64,000 bases of DNA, taken from Pseudomonas sp. AKS31. Its GTDB lineage: Bacteria; Pseudomonadota; Gammaproteobacteria; Pseudomonadales; Pseudomonadaceae. Position numbers and translations under genes: made by a program. The DNA is taken from positions 138,643 to 202,642 of the forward strand of contig NZ_JAMLFX010000001.1 of NCBI RefSeq assembly GCF_023634765.1, read 5' to 3'. The first letter of the stretch is position 1. Every line of letters begins with the position of its first letter. The notes below the pieces were generated by a model. That model saw nothing but the letters and a program-made list of their open reading frames with translations. It did not search any database and was not told the origin of the DNA. This document shows positions 27,301 to 35,797 of this stretch, in pieces.

Positions 27301-27708
27301 CAGGGCTTTTTGCAGGTCACTTTGCTGAGTCGAGCGATCGGTGAGGATCTGCTCCAGCTGCTGGATCGACTCCTTGGGAAAACGCTGCGCCACCGGCACC
27401 ACGGGCGTGGCCTTGAGGCGCGTCAGTTCGCGGGTGTTTTCAATCGTCTGCTTCGGCGCGGTCGCCAGTTGCTGCTTGAGGTCGATCAGCTTCTGTTCGT
27501 AATCACGCTGGTTGTTCAGCTGATTGAGCGTGTTCTGCAGGACGGTCTGCAGGCTCTTTTTATCGGCATCCGGCAGTTTGCTGTCGGCGAGTTTGTCCAG
27601 GCTGGCCTGCACGGCGTCGCTGGACGGTGGTTCGGCGGCGTACAGCGGGCCGACAGTGAGACTCAGGCCCAGCAGGGCCGCGGCGAAAAAGGAGCGCAGG
27701 GTAGGCAT
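24355..27708 (-). CDS. mscK: MscK/KefA-type mechanosensitive channel
   Basis: A 1117-residue inner-membrane channel. It has a signal peptide, a long periplasmic coiled-coil region (about residues 30-450, rich in Gln and Leu), then about ten membrane segments. The C-terminal MscS core has the pore-lining and beta-domain sequence GFGMQEIFANFISGIMILF, then RPVRIGDTITIG. A cytosolic tail follows. It opens under membrane tension to release solutes. The length matches E. coli MscK (about 1120). The gene lies between selO and nhaP2, all on the minus strand. Confidence 0.93.
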   Translation of the reverse strand: MPTLRSFFAAALLGLSLTVGPLYAAEPPSSDAVQASLDKLADSKLPDADKKSLQTVLQNTLNQLNNQRDYEQKLIDLKQQLATAPKQTIENTRELTRLKATPVVPVAQRFPKESIQQLEQILTDRSTQQSDLQKALADANSLIITAQTRPERAQAEISASQTRIQQINNILKSGKDAGKTVTAEQRDQLNAELAALNALIPLRRQELAGNSQLQDLGNAQHDLLSEKSDRLDREIQELQTLINQKRLAQSQETVTQQSIEAQKAGSSSLLAIESTANLKLSDYLLKSTDRLNEVTQQNLQTKQQLDSLTQSDSALDEQISVLKGSLLLSKILYKQKQALPRLKVDRDLADQIADIRLWQFDVSQQREQLSNPAAYVDNLLATQPPEQVTPQLRKNLLDLANTRADLLERLNRELSAMLNESITLQLNQKQLLSTAQSLRATLDEQMFWIPSNKPLDLEWMRAVPERLKRQVDTLPWASSLSELTDGLTQRPLLFLPLALLIGALLWRRKNLYARLNKVHQDIGHFKRDSQWHTPQAILINILLAMPVALGLALCGLALQIDARGQNANMGAALLQMGQAWLVFYTAYRILAPGGVAELHFRWEKPQVEFLQGWIRRLGLVVMALVTIVAVAELQPAALADDVLGMPVVLTCYALMAWLLSRLLISSPAHENTSLFRKAVGVMFTLLPIALFVAVCFGYYYTALKLSDRLINTLYLLMFWLVIEATFVRGLSVAARRLAYQRALAKRQAAKEAGDGEAVIEEPTLDIEKVNEQSLRLIRLALLGGFIAALYWVWSDLISVFSYLDNITLYEYTSGTGANMSMVPISIGDMLGALIIIGITFALARNLPGLLEVFVLSKLNLAQGSAYATTTLLSYVIAGVGFVSTLSTLGVSWDKLQWLVAALSVGLGFGMQEIFANFISGIMILFERPVRIGDTITIGNLSGTVSKIRIRATTITDFDRKDIIVPNKTFITGQLINWSLTDTITRVTLKLGVDYGSDLDLVKELLLKAARENPRVLKEPEPHVYFLNFGESTLDHELRMHVRDLGDRNPVLDEVNRFINREFKKQHINISFRQMEVYLKNLHGQEYKMVPIEPETKTIVPIADDQKPLQEPPPAKLD

Positions 27709-27742
27709 AGTGACCGGTCAAGCAAGTGAGAGTGGACGCAGT

Positions 27743-29485
<1,743 letters not shown>

Positions 29486-29802
29486 AGGCAGTACTCCAGA
29501 AGCGTAAAGACGGGCACAAACTGACCATGCAGTCTGCGTGCCAGCGATTCTAACCTGTTGAAATGTGATGCTGTCAAAAAGGTTTTTACGCTGAGGGATT
29601 CGAGGTTTGGGTTCGGCTGGCGATTGCTGCCCTCACCCTAGCCCTCTCCCGGAGGGAGAGGGGACTGATCGTGGTGTTTGTGCGAGGTACGCGGACCTGA
29701 AAGTCCGGAGTCGAACTCAGACTTAGAAATGCATGAAGATCTGCTCCCTTCCCCCTCGCCCCCTTGGGGGAGAGGGTTGGGGTGAGGGGGTAGCCTTTGA
29801 TC
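29486..29802. repeat. Gap with a paired GGGAGAGGG-type intergenic repeat
   Basis: Within this 317-bp gap, 29630-29788 carries two imperfect inverted copies of a C/G-rich palindrome (CCCTCACCCTAGCCCTCTCC and its near complement), separated by about 80 bp. Each copy is itself a hairpin. The same element type occurs at 48011-48295. No gene was seen; the rest should hold the nhaP2 promoter and the chemoreceptor terminator. Confidence 0.75.
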
Positions 29803-31428
29803 TTAGAGGCTGAACCGCCCAACCATGTTGTTCAGATCCAGCGCCAGGCGTGATAGCTCATTGCTCGCTGCACTGGTCTGATTCGCCCCAGTCGCCGATT
29901 GCACCGACAAATCACGAATATTCACCAGATTGCGATCCACTTCCCGCGCCACCTGCGCCTGCTCTTCGGCGGCGCTGGCGATCACCAGGTTGCGCTCGTT
30001 GATTTCGACGATGGCGGTGTTGATGGTGTCCAGCGACATGCCGGCACCGCGCGCAATGTTCAGCGTCGACTCGGCACGCTCGGTGCTGTTGCGCATCGAA
30101 TCCACGGCGTGTTCGGTGCCGCTCTGGATGCTGCCGATCATCCGCTCGATCTCGCTGGTCGACTGCTGCGTGCGGTGCGCCAGGGCACGCACTTCATCGG
30201 CCACCACGGCAAAACCACGCCCGGCTTCACCGGCTCGCGCCGCTTCAATCGCCGCGTTCAGTGCCAGCAGGTTAGTCTGATCAGCCAGACCTCGAATCAC
30301 GTCGAGCACCTTGCCGATGTCACGGGATTCGTTGGCCAGATCACCAATAAGGCTGGCAGTGCTCTGCACGTCGGCGCTCATGCGTTCGATGGCGCTGACA
30401 GTTTCCTGGACCAGATCACGACCGTCACCGGCCGAAGTCGTGGCGTTCTTCGAGGCTTCCGAAGTGCTCACGGCGTTGCGCGCGACTTCTTCCACGGCGC
30501 TGGTCATTTCGTTGACCGCTGTGGCCGCTTGTTCGATTTCGTTGTTCTGCTGAGTCAGGCCACGCGCACTTTCGTCGGTGACGCTGTTCAGTTCTTCAGC
30601 CGCCGAAGCCAACTGAGTGGCCGAACCGGAAATCCGCTGCAGGGTGTCGCGCAGCTTCGATTGCATCTTGGCCATGGCTGCCAGCAGGCGCCCGGCCTCG
30701 TCTTCACCGTCAACGTGGATCGGCTGGGTCAGGTTGCCTTCGGCGATGGTTTCCGCAGCGTCCAGTGCTTTGGAAATCGGTTTGGTGATGCTCACCGTCA
30801 GCAGCCAGGCGAAGAGCAACGTCAGCCCAGTGGCGATCACCAGCAAGGTGACCACCAGATCGAACGACATCGAATACTGATCTTTGGCGCCTTGATCGGT
30901 CTCGGCGATTTGCTGAGTGTTGATCTCCAGCAAACGCGCCAGGGCGGTGTTCACCGCTTCCGAATTGCTCAGCAAGTCCGAGTTGAGCATCTGCCGCAGT
31001 TCATCGATCTGATTGTTGCGCGACAGGGTTTTCATCCGGTCTTCGAGTTGACGGTATTGACCCAGGAGCTGCACGTACTGGTCGTAGGCTGCACGCTCCT
31101 GCGGGCCGTCGATCAACGGTTCGTAGGCACGCTGGGCGTCGGCAATCTGCCGATTGCGCAATTCAAAAAGCTCGATGGTTTTTTGCTGCACGTCCGGTTC
31201 GCGGTTGATCAGCAATCGATACGACAGCACCCGCAGGCGCAGCGTCAATTGCGTGAATTCATCGAGGGCCTTGATCGACGGCACGCTTTCAGTAGCGATG
31301 TCTTCGCCCGCTGCGCGGATTTTGCTCATCTGATTCAGCGCAAACACGCCGAGAATCAGCATCAGGCCGCCGATCAGGGCGAAGCCGGTAAACGCCCGTG
31401 GGGCGATGTTCATATTGCGAAGGGACAT
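29803..31428 (-). CDS. Methyl-accepting chemotaxis protein with four-helix sensor
   Basis: A 541-residue chemoreceptor. It has a first membrane helix ([20 protein letters not shown]), a periplasmic helical sensor of about 160 residues (4HB_MCP type), and a second membrane helix ([20 protein letters not shown]). A HAMP domain and a signalling hairpin with the conserved tip [19 protein letters not shown] follow. No C-terminal pentapeptide tether is seen (ends VGRFSL). The ligand is unknown. The start is uncertain: ATGs at 31497, 31455 and 31428 are in frame and none has a good ribosome site. I chose 31428 because [12 protein letters not shown] is the usual N-terminus of Pseudomonas receptors. 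Confidence 0.85.
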   Translation of the reverse strand: MSLRNMNIAPRAFTGFALIGGLMLILGVFALNQMSKIRAAGEDIATESVPSIKALDEFTQLTLRLRVLSYRLLINREPDVQQKTIELFELRNRQIADAQRAYEPLIDGPQERAAYDQYVQLLGQYRQLEDRMKTLSRNNQIDELRQMLNSDLLSNSEAVNTALARLLEINTQQIAETDQGAKDQYSMSFDLVVTLLVIATGLTLLFAWLLTVSITKPISKALDAAETIAEGNLTQPIHVDGEDEAGRLLAAMAKMQSKLRDTLQRISGSATQLASAAEELNSVTDESARGLTQQNNEIEQAATAVNEMTSAVEEVARNAVSTSEASKNATTSAGDGRDLVQETVSAIERMSADVQSTASLIGDLANESRDIGKVLDVIRGLADQTNLLALNAAIEAARAGEAGRGFAVVADEVRALAHRTQQSTSEIERMIGSIQSGTEHAVDSMRNSTERAESTLNIARGAGMSLDTINTAIVEINERNLVIASAAEEQAQVAREVDRNLVNIRDLSVQSATGANQTSAASNELSRLALDLNNMVGRFSL

Positions 31429-31707
31429 GGGGCGGATACCAAGAGAGGGCCGCATCCATGCGGGCTGAGACTGCTGTATGGATGACTTATCGGTCATACG
31501 ACTAAAGTCTTGAGGCAGTGTGCGGATTTGTCGCATAAGGGCCTGGGCGACGAAGTGCAGGAACCAGATCGGCAGATCACAGTCTTTAAAACTCGCGAGA
31601 ACGGTCGGCCACCAGGAAAATCAAGGCTTTGCGCCGGTTTAACCCTGGCATCCGTGATGACTTTTCTTTATCGTACGCGCCCTTTGAAAAACGCTTGGAA
31701 GATCAAA

Positions 31708-31938
31708 ATGTTGGAAGCATCCCTCAGCCAATTGGAACAGCTCGTCAGCGACCTGGTGCAACAGAACCAGACCCTCGCGCAAACCAACCAGACCCTGTCC
31801 ACGGAACTGGCCCAGGCCAAGGATGAAAACGAAAGCCTGCAACTGAACCTGATGGAGCAGGAAGAAAAGCACGGCGCCACCGCTGCACGCATTCAAGCCC
31901 TGGTTGATCGCGTCAACGCAGGTCCTGTCAGCGCATGA
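31708..31938 (+). CDS. Short coiled-coil protein (TIGR02449 type) in front of zapA
   Basis: A 76-residue, almost wholly heptad-repeat protein (LSQLEQLVSDLVQQNQTLAQ, then LAQAKDENESLQLNLMEQEE), similar in form to ZapB. In Pseudomonas a small TIGR02449 coiled-coil gene is found directly before zapA, and a role in division or septal assembly is inferred from that partnership. The start at 31708 has GGAAGA upstream. It overlaps zapA by 4 bp (ATGA). Confidence 0.85.
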   Translation: MLEASLSQLEQLVSDLVQQNQTLAQTNQTLSTELAQAKDENESLQLNLMEQEEKHGATAARIQALVDRVNAGPVSA

Positions 31939-32237
31939 ACCACCACACAGCAGGGGTAAAAGTCGTCTCCATTCTCGGGGAGGACTATTCGATCAAGGCA
32001 CCGGCCGGGGAAGAACAGACCCTGCTGGACGCGGCCATGATGCTCAAGGCAGCGCTGGACGACACCAAGCGCAAATACCCGACATTGATCGGTGACCGCT
32101 TGCTGGTACTGGCGGCGATGAATCTGTGCTCGCAGCAGATCGAAATGAAGAAGCAGCACCAGGAAGAACTCGACCGTTACCAAGAGCAAGTCAGCGCCAC
32201 GGTCGACACCATCGCCAAGACCATCAACCAGGGTTGA
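31935..32237 (+). CDS. zapA: Cell division protein ZapA
   Basis: A 100-residue protein with the ZapA domain: VKVVSILGEDYSIKAPAGEEQTLLDAAMMLK, then DRLLVLAAMNLCSQQI, and a C-terminal coiled coil. ZapA crosslinks FtsZ filaments at the Z ring. It is co-transcribed with the coiled-coil gene in front, overlapping it by 4 bp. In Pseudomonas genomes I recall, a 6S RNA gene and a 5-formyltetrahydrofolate cyclo-ligase gene follow zapA; here a hairpin and unrelated genes follow. Confidence 0.93.
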   Translation: MNHHTAGVKVVSILGEDYSIKAPAGEEQTLLDAAMMLKAALDDTKRKYPTLIGDRLLVLAAMNLCSQQIEMKKQHQEELDRYQEQVSATVDTIAKTINQG

Positions 32238-32250
32238 TGCGCGTTTTGCA

Positions 32251-32274
32251 GCGCCTCGGTACTTCGAGGCGCTA
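32251..32274 (+). terminator. Hairpin after zapA
   Basis: AGCGCCTCG and CGAGGCGCT form a 9-bp perfect stem with a 6-base loop, 13 bp after the zapA stop. There is no U tract, so it may be a weak or factor-assisted terminator. Confidence 0.55.
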
Positions 32275-32294
32275 ATAATCGAACGGCTCTGTGT

Positions 32295-32666
32295 TTATTG
32301 AGTTTTAGTCACTGGTTGCCAGTAGATCTTCCTCGACCACTCTCCGTTGGTTTGCTTTTTGAACTCTCCGTGGGAGACCCTGTAGGTCGTCTCGTTGATC
32401 GTCACTTCATCTCCGCGCGAAAGCAGGTTTACATATTCTGATCCTGCGATCGGCTGAGTTGTACTGAACGTCGCGCCTGAGAACGTGGTGATCGTAGCTT
32501 TGTAATGGATTACGGGGAAAACCATGACTTCGGTAAAGTGTTTTCGGGTGATCATCGATTGCATGCTGGATCCGTCGACAAAGTCGCCGATCTGCGCTGA
32601 TTTCACAAACGTATCGTTGTCAGACATTGTCTGTACAAAGCTTTCCGCTGGACTTGTATCAGCCAT
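32295..32666 (-). CDS. Unrecognised 123-residue protein with lux-box-like upstream site
   Basis: No family was recognised. The product is soluble, without signal peptide or membrane helix, and appears beta-rich: KATITTFSGATFSTTQ, then YVNLLSRGDEVTINETTYRV, and a basic end REKIYW-like (WSRKIYWQPV). Its C-terminal half aligns by eye with the C-terminal end of the product at 34924-35622 (Y.A.I.T.S, L..GD, Y.V). The start at 32666 has a strong AGGAG 7 bases upstream. A palindrome resembling a LuxR-family site lies 95-115 bp upstream, and a second palindrome at 32741-32755. It is divergent from the chemoreceptor at 32918. Base composition is lower in GC than in neighbours. Confidence 0.75.
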   Translation of the reverse strand: MADTSPAESFVQTMSDNDTFVKSAQIGDFVDGSSMQSMITRKHFTEVMVFPVIHYKATITTFSGATFSTTQPIAGSEYVNLLSRGDEVTINETTYRVSHGEFKKQTNGEWSRKIYWQPVTKTQ

Positions 32667-32740
32667 TATCTTTCTCCTGCTAGTACAGCATGAGTCTGTG
32701 AAGCGAATGCTTGGGCACAGACAGGGAAACTGCAATCTAT

Positions 32741-32755
32741 GCCACATGTTGTGGC
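32741..32755. promoter_or_regulatory. Perfect 15-bp palindrome GCCACA-TGT-TGTGGC
   Basis: A 6-bp inverted repeat with a 3-bp centre in the divergent promoter region, 5 bp from the lux-box-like element at 32761. It could be a second operator. Regulator unknown. Confidence 0.5.
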
Positions 32756-32760
32756 CTGTA

Positions 32761-32780
32761 ACCTGTCAGAGTTGACAGTG
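32761..32780. promoter_or_regulatory. Lux-box-like element upstream of the gene at 32295-32666
   Basis: ACCTGTCAGAGTTGACAGTG is 20 bp long and fits the CT-N12-AG core of LuxR-family binding sites (lux/las boxes). The 16-bp core CTGTCA-N4-TGACAG is shared with the element at 35726-35759 in front of the related gene. A possible -10 element (TAGATT, minus strand, 32734-32739) lies 22 bp beyond, the same spacing as at the other gene. Whether an acyl-homoserine-lactone receptor binds it is inference. Confidence 0.55.
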
Positions 32781-32917
32781 TTCTCCCCATGAAAGCGGCC
32801 CGCTTCTTGCTGCTCGCAATTCATTGCATTCATGGTTGTCTCTGTTTTTTGTGTTTTTTGTATACAGTCGGCATAGCAGTTGCAGTGTTTCAGCCTCTTA
32901 TTCTTTGGGGGTGCTCC

Positions 32918-34855
32918 ATGCAGTTGTGGCGACGCAGTATCCAATGGCAGCTGATTCTCAGTATGGGCACCGCCCTGCTGGTCAGCATCCTGATCGTGGT
33001 TGGCATTTATACCCTGGTGGTCAACCGCCTCGCCCAGAGCTATCTGGTCGAACAAGCCCTGCCGTCGAGCATCGAAGCGACGCGCAACGACATCGAACGG
33101 ATCCTCGTGCAACCGCTGACGGCGGCCAAGGATATTGCCAGCAACACGATGGTCCGCGACTGGCTGGCCTCGGGTGAGGACAGCAGCAAAACTGCTGGCT
33201 TCGCGCAGTATCTGGAAGGCATCCGAGCCGAACATAAAGCCTTTACCGCTTTGATCATCGGCACCGAATCCAATCATTACATCACCGAAAAAGGCCTTGA
33301 TCGCACCCTCAGTCGTGCCAAACCGGCCGACGCGTGGTTCTATTCCTTCCTCGACAGCAGTCAGCCGCGCACCTTGAACATCGACAATGACGGCGCCACC
33401 GGAGAGCTGGCCCTGTTCATCGATTTGAAGGTCGAGCAGGCCGGTAAAGTGGTCGGTGTGGCTGGGCTCGGTTTGAGCATGAAAGAGCTGTCGGAGCTGA
33501 TTCACAACTTCAGCTTTGGCGAGCGCGGCAAGGTCTATCTCGTGCGTTCCGACGGTTTGATTCAGGTGCATCCCGAGGCGCAGTTCAGCGGTAAACGCAC
33601 CTTGAGCGAGCAGATCGGCGCCAATGCAGCGCAGGCCGTCATGGGCCAGAAAGCGGCGATCAGCAGCAGCTTCCAGAGGGATGGCGAAGACTTCCTAGCC
33701 TTCAGTCTGCCATTGCGTGATTTGGGCTGGACGTTGGTGGCTGAAGTGCCACAGTCGCAGATCTATGCCGAGGCGCGCAAAGCCATGTGGTTGAGTGGCG
33801 GCATCGGCCTTGCGGTGGCACTGGTGTGCCTGGCTTTGGTGGTGTGGCTGGCGCAAGGTTTGGTCCGGCCGATTCGCCAAGTAACAGCCGCACTGGTAGC
33901 AATCGGTAGCGGTGGTGGAGATTTGACCCACCGGTTAGATTCCAGCCGCGCTGATGAGCTGGGCGACCTTGCCCGAGGCTTCAACCGCTTCCTCGACAGT
34001 CAGCGCGGGATGATCGGCGAAGTGCTGACCACCAGCGAACGTCTGCGCACGGCCGTGGGGCAGGTGGCGAAAGTGGTGGAGAACACCGCTGAACGCTCTG
34101 GCCGTCAGCAGGAAATGACCGACATGGTCGCGACTGCGGTTCACGAGATGGGCCTGACGGTACAGGAGATCGCGCAGAACGCTGGTAATGCAGCGTTGGC
34201 CTCGCAAACCGCGCGAGATGAAGCGATGCAGGCGCGGGAAGTGGTCGGCGGCTCGATTCGGCATATTGAGAGCATGTCCGATGAGATTGGCGTTGCGGCG
34301 GGGGCGGTGGGGGAACTGGCGCACCAAGTGGCGTCGATTGATTCGGTGTTAGCGGTCATCCGTGGTGTGTCTGAGCAAACCAACCTATTGGCGTTGAACG
34401 CGGCTATCGAGGCTGCGCGCGCCGGTGATATGGGACGAGGCTTTGCTGTTGTGGCGGATGAAGTTCGAACGTTGGCGCGCAGAACGCAGGCATCCACTGA
34501 CGAGATTCAGCAGATGATCGGCAGCCTCAAACAAGGTGCGGAAAACGCGGTGTCGTCGATGCGCACCGGTCAGGCCGCGACCGGGACTGGCGTTGAATCG
34601 AGCCAGCGCACCGGGGCGTCACTGACCGCGATTACCGGACAGGTCGAGCGCATTAGCGATATGAACCATCAGGTGGCGACGGCGACCGAGGAACAGTCAG
34701 CGGTGACGGAGGAGATCAATCGCAATGTGCAGGGGATTTCCGACCTGGCGCGGGCCACAGCAGGGGAGGTTCGGGCGTGTCGCGAGGATTGTCAGATGTT
34801 GCAGCGGTTGGCGGATGATCTGGCGCGGCAGATGGGGGGCTTCCGATTGAAATGA
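32918..34855 (+). CDS. Methyl-accepting chemotaxis protein with periplasmic dCache-like sensor
   Basis: A 645-residue chemoreceptor. It has membrane helix 1 ([20 protein letters not shown]), a periplasmic sensor of about 270 residues with the layout of a double Cache domain ([59 protein letters not shown]), and helix 2 ([20 protein letters not shown]). HAMP and a signalling domain with tip [19 protein letters not shown] follow. dCache receptors bind small molecules such as amino acids directly; the ligand is unknown. The start at 32918 follows GGGGG. It lies between two unrecognised related genes, and a hairpin terminator follows. Confidence 0.92.
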   Translation: MQLWRRSIQWQLILSMGTALLVSILIVVGIYTLVVNRLAQSYLVEQALPSSIEATRNDIERILVQPLTAAKDIASNTMVRDWLASGEDSSKTAGFAQYLEGIRAEHKAFTALIIGTESNHYITEKGLDRTLSRAKPADAWFYSFLDSSQPRTLNIDNDGATGELALFIDLKVEQAGKVVGVAGLGLSMKELSELIHNFSFGERGKVYLVRSDGLIQVHPEAQFSGKRTLSEQIGANAAQAVMGQKAAISSSFQRDGEDFLAFSLPLRDLGWTLVAEVPQSQIYAEARKAMWLSGGIGLAVALVCLALVVWLAQGLVRPIRQVTAALVAIGSGGGDLTHRLDSSRADELGDLARGFNRFLDSQRGMIGEVLTTSERLRTAVGQVAKVVENTAERSGRQQEMTDMVATAVHEMGLTVQEIAQNAGNAALASQTARDEAMQAREVVGGSIRHIESMSDEIGVAAGAVGELAHQVASIDSVLAVIRGVSEQTNLLALNAAIEAARAGDMGRGFAVVADEVRTLARRTQASTDEIQQMIGSLKQGAENAVSSMRTGQAATGTGVESSQRTGASLTAITGQVERISDMNHQVATATEEQSAVTEEINRNVQGISDLARATAGEVRACREDCQMLQRLADDLARQMGGFRLK

Positions 34856-34879
34856 GTGACTCTGACTCTGGTACAGACC

Positions 34880-34902
34880 CGACGCGCCTCGAAGGCGCGT
34901 CG
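34880..34902 (+). terminator. Rho-independent terminator after the chemoreceptor
   Basis: CGACGCGCC and GGCGCGTCG form a 9-bp stem with a 5-base loop, followed by a short T-rich stretch. It lies 25 bp after the stop and may also serve the convergent gene at 34924. Confidence 0.75.
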
Positions 34903-34923
34903 GTTTCACTTTAGTTTCGCCAT

Positions 34924-35622
34924 TCAGAACAGCAGGATTTCTCGCCCATAGAAATCGATGCCACCAATTGTCTCCAGATAAAACACTCGCTTCTCTCGCA
35001 CAGTCCACACCTGCTGGTCTTCGTGGTAAGTGTCGCCAGCTGCCAGTGTTCTGAACATATCGTCTCTATTGAAATCCTGCTTGCTGATATAACTCGAGCG
35101 CGAAGTGATAACCATGGCCTGGTAGAGATTTTCCCCTTTTTTGATGTAACGCTTTTCCGTAACGCGCTCTGCAGTGGGATCTTTTACTACGTCATTGACT
35201 CTTGCCGAAAAAACAAACTCTTCTGCGCTCAGAACGACGTTAGGATCAATCAGCAATTTCGCGTCTGCGCCGCCATACACTACTGCTCGCACCTGAGTGA
35301 CACCTATGAACGTGTAATCTTTGTAAGCTACGCGATTGACCGTCTCATAACGGTCCTCCGCCATGATGATCTCGAACATTGCTGCTGCCGTTGTTTCGAC
35401 AGCCGGCGATGAATTATCCGGCGATGTGGTGATGCTGATCTGCGATCGCTCATCAGAAAGACGATGGTGATTTTTGCTGGTCACGGTGGAAACCGAGGAG
35501 TCTTGGTTAGTCCAGACCGTGCCGTTTCGTGATCCAAATTGCGAAATGGAGGCAAGGACGCAATAGTCTCGCGTTACCAGTCCGGCAAGTTTGATGGTTT
35601 GGTCGGCAGTCTGGCTGTCCAT
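34924..35622 (-). CDS. Unrecognised 232-residue protein, related to the gene at 32295-32666
   Basis: No family was recognised. The product has no signal peptide or membrane helix. After a Ser/Thr-rich N-terminal third it becomes beta-rich (YKDYTFIGVTQVRAVVYGG, then LSAEEFVFSARVNDVV). The end, YQAMVITSRSSYISKQ, FRTLAAGDTYHEDQQVWTV and GREILLF, aligns by eye with the smaller product at 32295-32666. The ATG at 35622 has only AAGAG 8 bases upstream; in-frame codons further upstream run through the palindrome at 35726-35759 and are rejected. It is convergent with the chemoreceptor and lies downstream of the acyl-CoA dehydrogenase gene on the same strand. Confidence 0.72.
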   Translation of the reverse strand: MDSQTADQTIKLAGLVTRDYCVLASISQFGSRNGTVWTNQDSSVSTVTSKNHHRLSDERSQISITTSPDNSSPAVETTAAAMFEIIMAEDRYETVNRVAYKDYTFIGVTQVRAVVYGGADAKLLIDPNVVLSAEEFVFSARVNDVVKDPTAERVTEKRYIKKGENLYQAMVITSRSSYISKQDFNRDDMFRTLAAGDTYHEDQQVWTVREKRVFYLETIGGIDFYGREILLF

Positions 35623-35725
35623 GGCGTTCGCTCTTTTGTAGGGTAAGAAGAGGACGTTAAGTCCGAACTTGCCGGGCAAACTGCTAATAAATGTCTGGCC
35701 AAACCAGCCTATCGTGCAGAACTCA

Positions 35726-35759
35726 TTTCCACACCTGTCAAACATGACAGGTGTGGAAA
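35726..35759. promoter_or_regulatory. Lux-box-like element in a perfect 15-bp inverted repeat
   Basis: TTTCCACACCTGTCA and its exact complement are separated by AACA. The inner 20 bp, ACCTGTCAAACATGACAGGT (35733-35752), match the classic lux box pattern ACCTGT-N8-ACAGGT. The element lies 104 bp upstream of the gene start at 35622. A possible -10 (TAGGCT, minus strand, 35706-35711) is 22 bp beyond the box. It could also act as a terminator of the acyl-CoA dehydrogenase gene, which ends at 35798, but there is no U tract on that side. Confidence 0.6.
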
Positions 35760-35797
35760 GTCCAAGAATGTGTTTTGTGTGGGTGAAGGCGCGTAAA

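Noticed and set aside
35726..35759. Reading the long palindrome as a simple terminator
   Set aside because: There is no U tract on the dehydrogenase side, and the core with the same spacing recurs in front of the related gene at 32295-32666.
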